Shown here piece by piece: positions 6,852-9,298 of a stretch of 9,298 nt of DNA (positions are counted from its first letter, which is position 1; each line of letters starts with the position of its first letter). The DNA is from Planctomycetota bacterium (GTDB taxonomy: Bacteria > Planctomycetota > Phycisphaerae > WQYP01): assembly GCA_021852225.1 (NCBI GenBank), contig JAJZOA010000179.1, forward strand, positions 1 to 9,298, read 5' to 3'. The notes below the pieces were generated by a model, which made no database searches, was not told the origin of the DNA, and was given only the letters and a program-made list of their open reading frames with translations. Made by a program: the position numbers and the translations under genes.

Positions 6852-6907
6852 AAAAAAAAGGGCGAAGCCAGAATGGACTGCGTGGAAATACTGGCTTTTT
6901 TTGCGCC
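6852..6907. terminator. Bidirectional rho-independent terminator between yeiH and the aminotransferase
   Basis: AAGCCAG (6865-6871) and CTGGCTT (6891-6897) form a 7-bp stem around a 19-nt loop. On the plus strand T continues to 6902, giving a seven-T tract for yeiH. On the minus strand the complement of the A-tract at 6852-6859 supplies an eight-T tract after the hairpin for the convergent aminotransferase gene. The outer GGCG (6861-6864) and GCGCC (6903-6907) may extend the fold. The loop is longer than usual, but position and both T-tracts support the call. Confidence 0.75.
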
Positions 6908-7768
6908 TTATGGCCGACGGACATATTGATGAAACGCTTCCATCAATTGCGTGGTTCGCGGACCCACGTTGCCCGTCCCGATTTTCCGTTTATCAATACT
7001 GGTCACGGGCACTATTTCCGCGCCGGTTCCAGTCAGGAAGCATTCTTCGGCGGTATAAAGATCATAGCGCGTTAAATTACATTGTTTTGCGGGAATTTTT
7101 CCGTCCACGGCAAGTTCCAGCACAATATTGCGGGTCACGCCAATCAGAATGCCGCTTTCCTCCGGCGGCGTCAGAAGCGTTCCATCCCGCACAATAAAGA
7201 TATTGTCCGCCGTGCATTCGCATACAAACCCCAAATGATTCAGCATAACCGCTTCGGGCACGCCGGCGTCGATGGCCTCCCATTTGGCCATTATGTTGTT
7301 CAGGTAATTCAGACTTTTGATCCGCGGGGAAAGTGCCGCGGGCGAAATGCGCGGCGTCGCGGCCGTGACGACCGCCATACCCGAACGATACATTTCCGGC
7401 GGGTACATATTGATGGTGTCGGCAATAATAATGACTGTCGGCTTTAAACATCCGCTGGGTGAAATGCCCAACGGGCCGACGCCGCGTGTCACCACGACGC
7501 GAATGTAACAATCGGAAAAGCCGTTGGCATGAATGGTTTTTTCAATAGCCTGCCCCAGATCAGCCACGGGCATCGGCAAATCCAGACGAATGGCTCTGGC
7601 TGAATCATAAAGCCGGCGCAAATGGTCATCCATTCGGAGCACGCGACCATTGTATTGTCGAATTCCCTCAAATACGCCATCCCCATACAGCAGACCATGA
7701 TCAAAAACGCTCACACTCGCCTGCAGGCGGGGTACCAGTTGGCCATCAATCCAGATCATTCGATTCAT
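6908..7768 (-). CDS. ilvE: Branched-chain amino acid aminotransferase-like (PLP fold type IV)
   Basis: Fold-type-IV PLP aminotransferase, 286 residues, which fits compact IlvE proteins. Visible marks are DHGLLYGDGVFEGIR (23-37), the Schiff-base lysine K151 in IKSLNYLNN, the phosphate/cofactor segment TADNIF (186-191), and GTGAEIVPV (247-255). FEGIRQYNGRVLRMDDHLRRL favours branched-chain aminotransferase, which exchanges amino groups between leucine, isoleucine or valine and 2-oxoglutarate, over D-amino acid transaminase or aminodeoxychorismate lyase, but these share the fold and cannot be fully excluded. The frame extends 64 residues further to 7960, but that part is unlike the family; the start is taken as ATG 7768, with ATG 7759 (MIWIDGQ) an alternative. 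No Shine-Dalgarno site is clear. Another minus ORF ends at 7746, overlapping this start, which could couple their translation. A hairpin terminator follows the stop. Confidence 0.9.
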   Translation of the reverse strand: MNRMIWIDGQLVPRLQASVSVFDHGLLYGDGVFEGIRQYNGRVLRMDDHLRRLYDSARAIRLDLPMPVADLGQAIEKTIHANGFSDCYIRVVVTRGVGPLGISPSGCLKPTVIIIADTINMYPPEMYRSGMAVVTAATPRISPAALSPRIKSLNYLNNIMAKWEAIDAGVPEAVMLNHLGFVCECTADNIFIVRDGTLLTPPEESGILIGVTRNIVLELAVDGKIPAKQCNLTRYDLYTAEECFLTGTGAEIVPVTSIDKRKIGTGNVGPRTTQLMEAFHQYVRRP

Positions 7769-8075
7769 CACGTTTCGCTTTATTCTTCCGTATCCAATCC
7801 ATGGAGCCGTTGCTCCGTCCGAATACCCGGCCGCGCCGGGCCGCAATCGGGGCGGTTTGTGGCGGACCGGACAGTTTACGCCAAGCGGGCTTTTCAGGCA
7901 AAGGGCCTGAATCCGTCTCCGGATGGATAAAGATGCCACGAGCGATTGGCCCATTGCCATGTTGGCCGCCGCACTTGAGCAATGCGTCCAGGGTGTCTAA
8001 AGTCATCTGCATGAAGCAGCCGCATTTCATTCCGGTGTCTGATCCATCCACATCTGATGCGCCAGCATTCGGCAT
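7746..8075 (-). CDS. Uncertain small ORF overlapping the aminotransferase start
   Basis: A 109-codon minus frame (ATG at 8075; internal ATG at 8030 starting MKCGCFMQMTLDTLDALLKC) ends in TGA 22 nt inside the aminotransferase gene. The predicted protein has four cysteines around residues 18-40, an amphipathic TLDTLDALLK helix and a very basic, hydrophilic tail; I recognise no family. Its codons look more gene-like than the plus frame over the same 200 nt, which would be rich in P, S and R. The stop/start overlap with the aminotransferase would suit translational coupling. Against it: no Shine-Dalgarno site, and its 5' part overlaps the start of the divergent BshC-like gene. If unreal, these 240 nt are a divergent promoter region. 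Confidence 0.35.
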   Translation of the reverse strand: MPNAGASDVDGSDTGMKCGCFMQMTLDTLDALLKCGGQHGNGPIARGIFIHPETDSGPLPEKPAWRKLSGPPQTAPIAARRGRVFGRSNGSMDWIRKNKAKRDESNDLD

Positions 8076-9298
8076 TGCGCCGCGCGACGGGTTTATTGTG
8101 GTTCCCCGGTCGCATGGCGAACTGTTATTTGAGCCGCCGGTGGCCGTACTGCAACCGGCCCTGACTGCCGGGGGCGAGCAATTTCACGCCAGTTCATTTG
8201 TTCGCACGCCGCCACTGCAACGTCTAGCCGCCCATGCCCGCCGCGACCTTTACGCTGCGTTGCGTCAGCACGCCGGGCAAATCAGGATTTGGCCGCCCGC
8301 GCCGGATATAATCGCCCGTCCGTGGGTGATGACCGGACATCAGTCTGAATTTTATCATGCGGGCGTATGGGCTAAAGTTCTGGCGGCCGATGCGCTTGCC
8401 CGGCAATTTAACGCGGTCGCCATTGATCTGATTGTGGATCACGACCTGCTGGATGAACCCGGTTTTTCCGTTCCAGTGCCCAAAACGGACAAAAATGAAG
8501 AATGGGAAAAGCATCCGGTTTACTGGGACCGCGGCGGTAATCTGCCTGCACAGTTCATTCATGCGCCGCACGGACAACAAAAAACCGACTGGCTCAATAA
8601 AATTCGGCGCGGCGCGAATCTGGGGCCCAATGGGCAATCTGAATTGCTCCAGGATTTTCTTAAGAGGCTCGAGCAGGATGCGACAGCGGAATTCGTCCCC
8701 TGGCTTAGTGCCGCGCGTAGTGGGCTTGAAAAGTCGCTGGGGCTGGAAGTTTGGCATGTGCCGTGCAGCCTGATCTGTCAGGGCGAAGCGTGGCTGGAAT
8801 TTGTGCTGGCTTGGCTGGCCAATGCCCGCCAATGGGCCGACATTTATAACACGGCGCTTCAGGAATACCGCACCGCTAACGCAATCACCAATGCCGCACA
8901 GCCCATGCCGTCGTTGCAGATCGGACCACATCAGGTCGAACTGCCATTCTGGATTTTTAAAAGCGGTGAACCGCGCGGCCGCCTGATATTCGATCCTGAT
9001 TCCCAGTCCATTTTAATTGACGGCGGCGCGATCGGCCTCAAGGAACTCCAGCATGGAAACCTCGCCGGACAGGGCATGCGATTCAAGGCCCTGCTGACAT
9101 CCAAAGGCATGCACATCCGCCCCAGGGCACTGACGCTCACCATGTTCGTGCGCGGCTTTCTGGCAAATCTGTTTATTCATGGCATTGGCGGGGCGCTCTA
9201 CGACCGAATTACCGATACCATGATGCGGCGATTGTTTGCCTGCCAGCCACCTTATGCATGCGTTTCCGCTGGCTGGTTGCTTCCGTTTCCGCAATTGG
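8011..9298 (+). CDS. BshC-like conserved protein of unknown function (3' end cut)
   Basis: An open frame runs from the ATG at 8011 to the window end (429 codons, no stop). VMTGHQSEFYHAGVWAKVLA (106-125) followed by IDLIVDHDLLDEP (about 138-150) resembles the GQQ...GPLYT..K and EDHD...E motifs of BshC, the enzyme proposed to add cysteine in bacillithiol synthesis. The later HIRPRALTLTMFVRGFLANL (368-387) and GIGGALYDRITD (391-402) parallel BshC's LRP(V/L).QD..LP and GGPGEIAYW. Other marks include YRTANAITNAAQPMPSLQIG and ELPFWIFKSGEPRGRL, which I associate with uncharacterised planctomycete proteins. It therefore looks like a divergent BshC relative, not a standard one; many ligase-signature residues differ. 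The frame is open back to 7801, but the part before 8011 reads as noise; no ribosome-binding site marks the start, and a later start near 8035-8098 is possible. Confidence 0.65.
   Translation, partial: MKQPHFIPVSDPSTSDAPAFGIAPRDGFIVVPRSHGELLFEPPVAVLQPALTAGGEQFHASSFVRTPPLQRLAAHARRDLYAALRQHAGQIRIWPPAPDIIARPWVMTGHQSEFYHAGVWAKVLAADALARQFNAVAIDLIVDHDLLDEPGFSVPVPKTDKNEEWEKHPVYWDRGGNLPAQFIHAPHGQQKTDWLNKIRRGANLGPNGQSELLQDFLKRLEQDATAEFVPWLSAARSGLEKSLGLEVWHVPCSLICQGEAWLEFVLAWLANARQWADIYNTALQEYRTANAITNAAQPMPSLQIGPHQVELPFWIFKSGEPRGRLIFDPDSQSILIDGGAIGLKELQHGNLAGQGMRFKALLTSKGMHIRPRALTLTMFVRGFLANLFIHGIGGALYDRITDTMMRRLFACQPPYACVSAGWLLPFPQL

Noticed and set aside
7801..8010. Upstream extension of the BshC-like frame to the ATG at 7801
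   Set aside because: The added 70 residues are dominated by P, R, S and G and match no expected N-terminal strand; the minus frame over the same DNA looks more like coding sequence.
8224..8931. Minus-strand 235-codon ORF
   Set aside because: The plus frame over the same stretch has conserved-looking motifs (GHQ, DHD, ELPFW), whereas the minus peptide resembles no family; I treat it as a shadow.
1..9298. tRNA, rRNA, CRISPR array, insertion sequence or phage/defence system
   Set aside because: I looked on both strands and found no cloverleaf, spaced direct repeats, terminal inverted repeats with transposase, integrase or toxin-antitoxin pair; the content is core metabolism, transport and regulation.

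Overview
The window looks like chromosomal DNA of a moderately GC-rich Gram-negative-type bacterium. My best guess is the Planctomycetota or a related PVC lineage. The guess rests on a DUF6941-like protein, on a BshC-like protein whose signature I associate with uncharacterised planctomycete proteins, and on several genes without a clear Shine-Dalgarno site. No taxonomic marker gene is present, so this is an inference. I see no rRNA, tRNA, CRISPR array, transposase or integrase.

Layout. A possible 3' end of an upstream plus-strand gene (2-85) converges on a minus-strand calcineurin-type metallophosphoesterase (90-1046). Divergent from it, behind a well-formed sigma70-type promoter with two Fur-box-like palindromes, is an FTR1-family iron permease (1169-2212). 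It converges on ychF (2328-3422, minus). Upstream of ychF is a doubtful 63-codon ORF (3487-3678), then a LysR-family regulator of the CysL/YeiE/CbbR type (3703-4608, minus). A stretch of about 365 nt without a convincing gene follows, then a DUF6941-like gene (4974-5372, minus). Divergent from that, across a 281-nt AT-rich control region, is a YeiH-family putative sulfate/sulfite exporter (5654-6775, plus). A hairpin with T-tracts on both sides separates yeiH from a convergent branched-chain aminotransferase-like gene (6908-7768, minus). An uncertain small ORF (7746-8075, minus) overlaps the aminotransferase start. The last gene is a plus-strand BshC-like protein (8011 to beyond 9298), cut by the window end.

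Functional themes. The clearest regulatory logic is iron-responsive control of the lone FTR1 permease. The second theme is sulfur: a YeiE/CysL-like regulator lies near a yeiH exporter, a pairing known from E. coli (yeiE-yeiH), here with a DUF6941 gene inserted. A protein distantly like the cysteine-adding enzyme of bacillithiol synthesis lies about 1.2 kb beyond yeiH. Whether these sulfur-related genes work together is not shown by the sequence. YchF and the aminotransferase are housekeeping functions. Most of the window is ordinary core genome; the parts most worth following up are the Fur promoter, the BshC-like gene and the DUF6941/yeiH control region.
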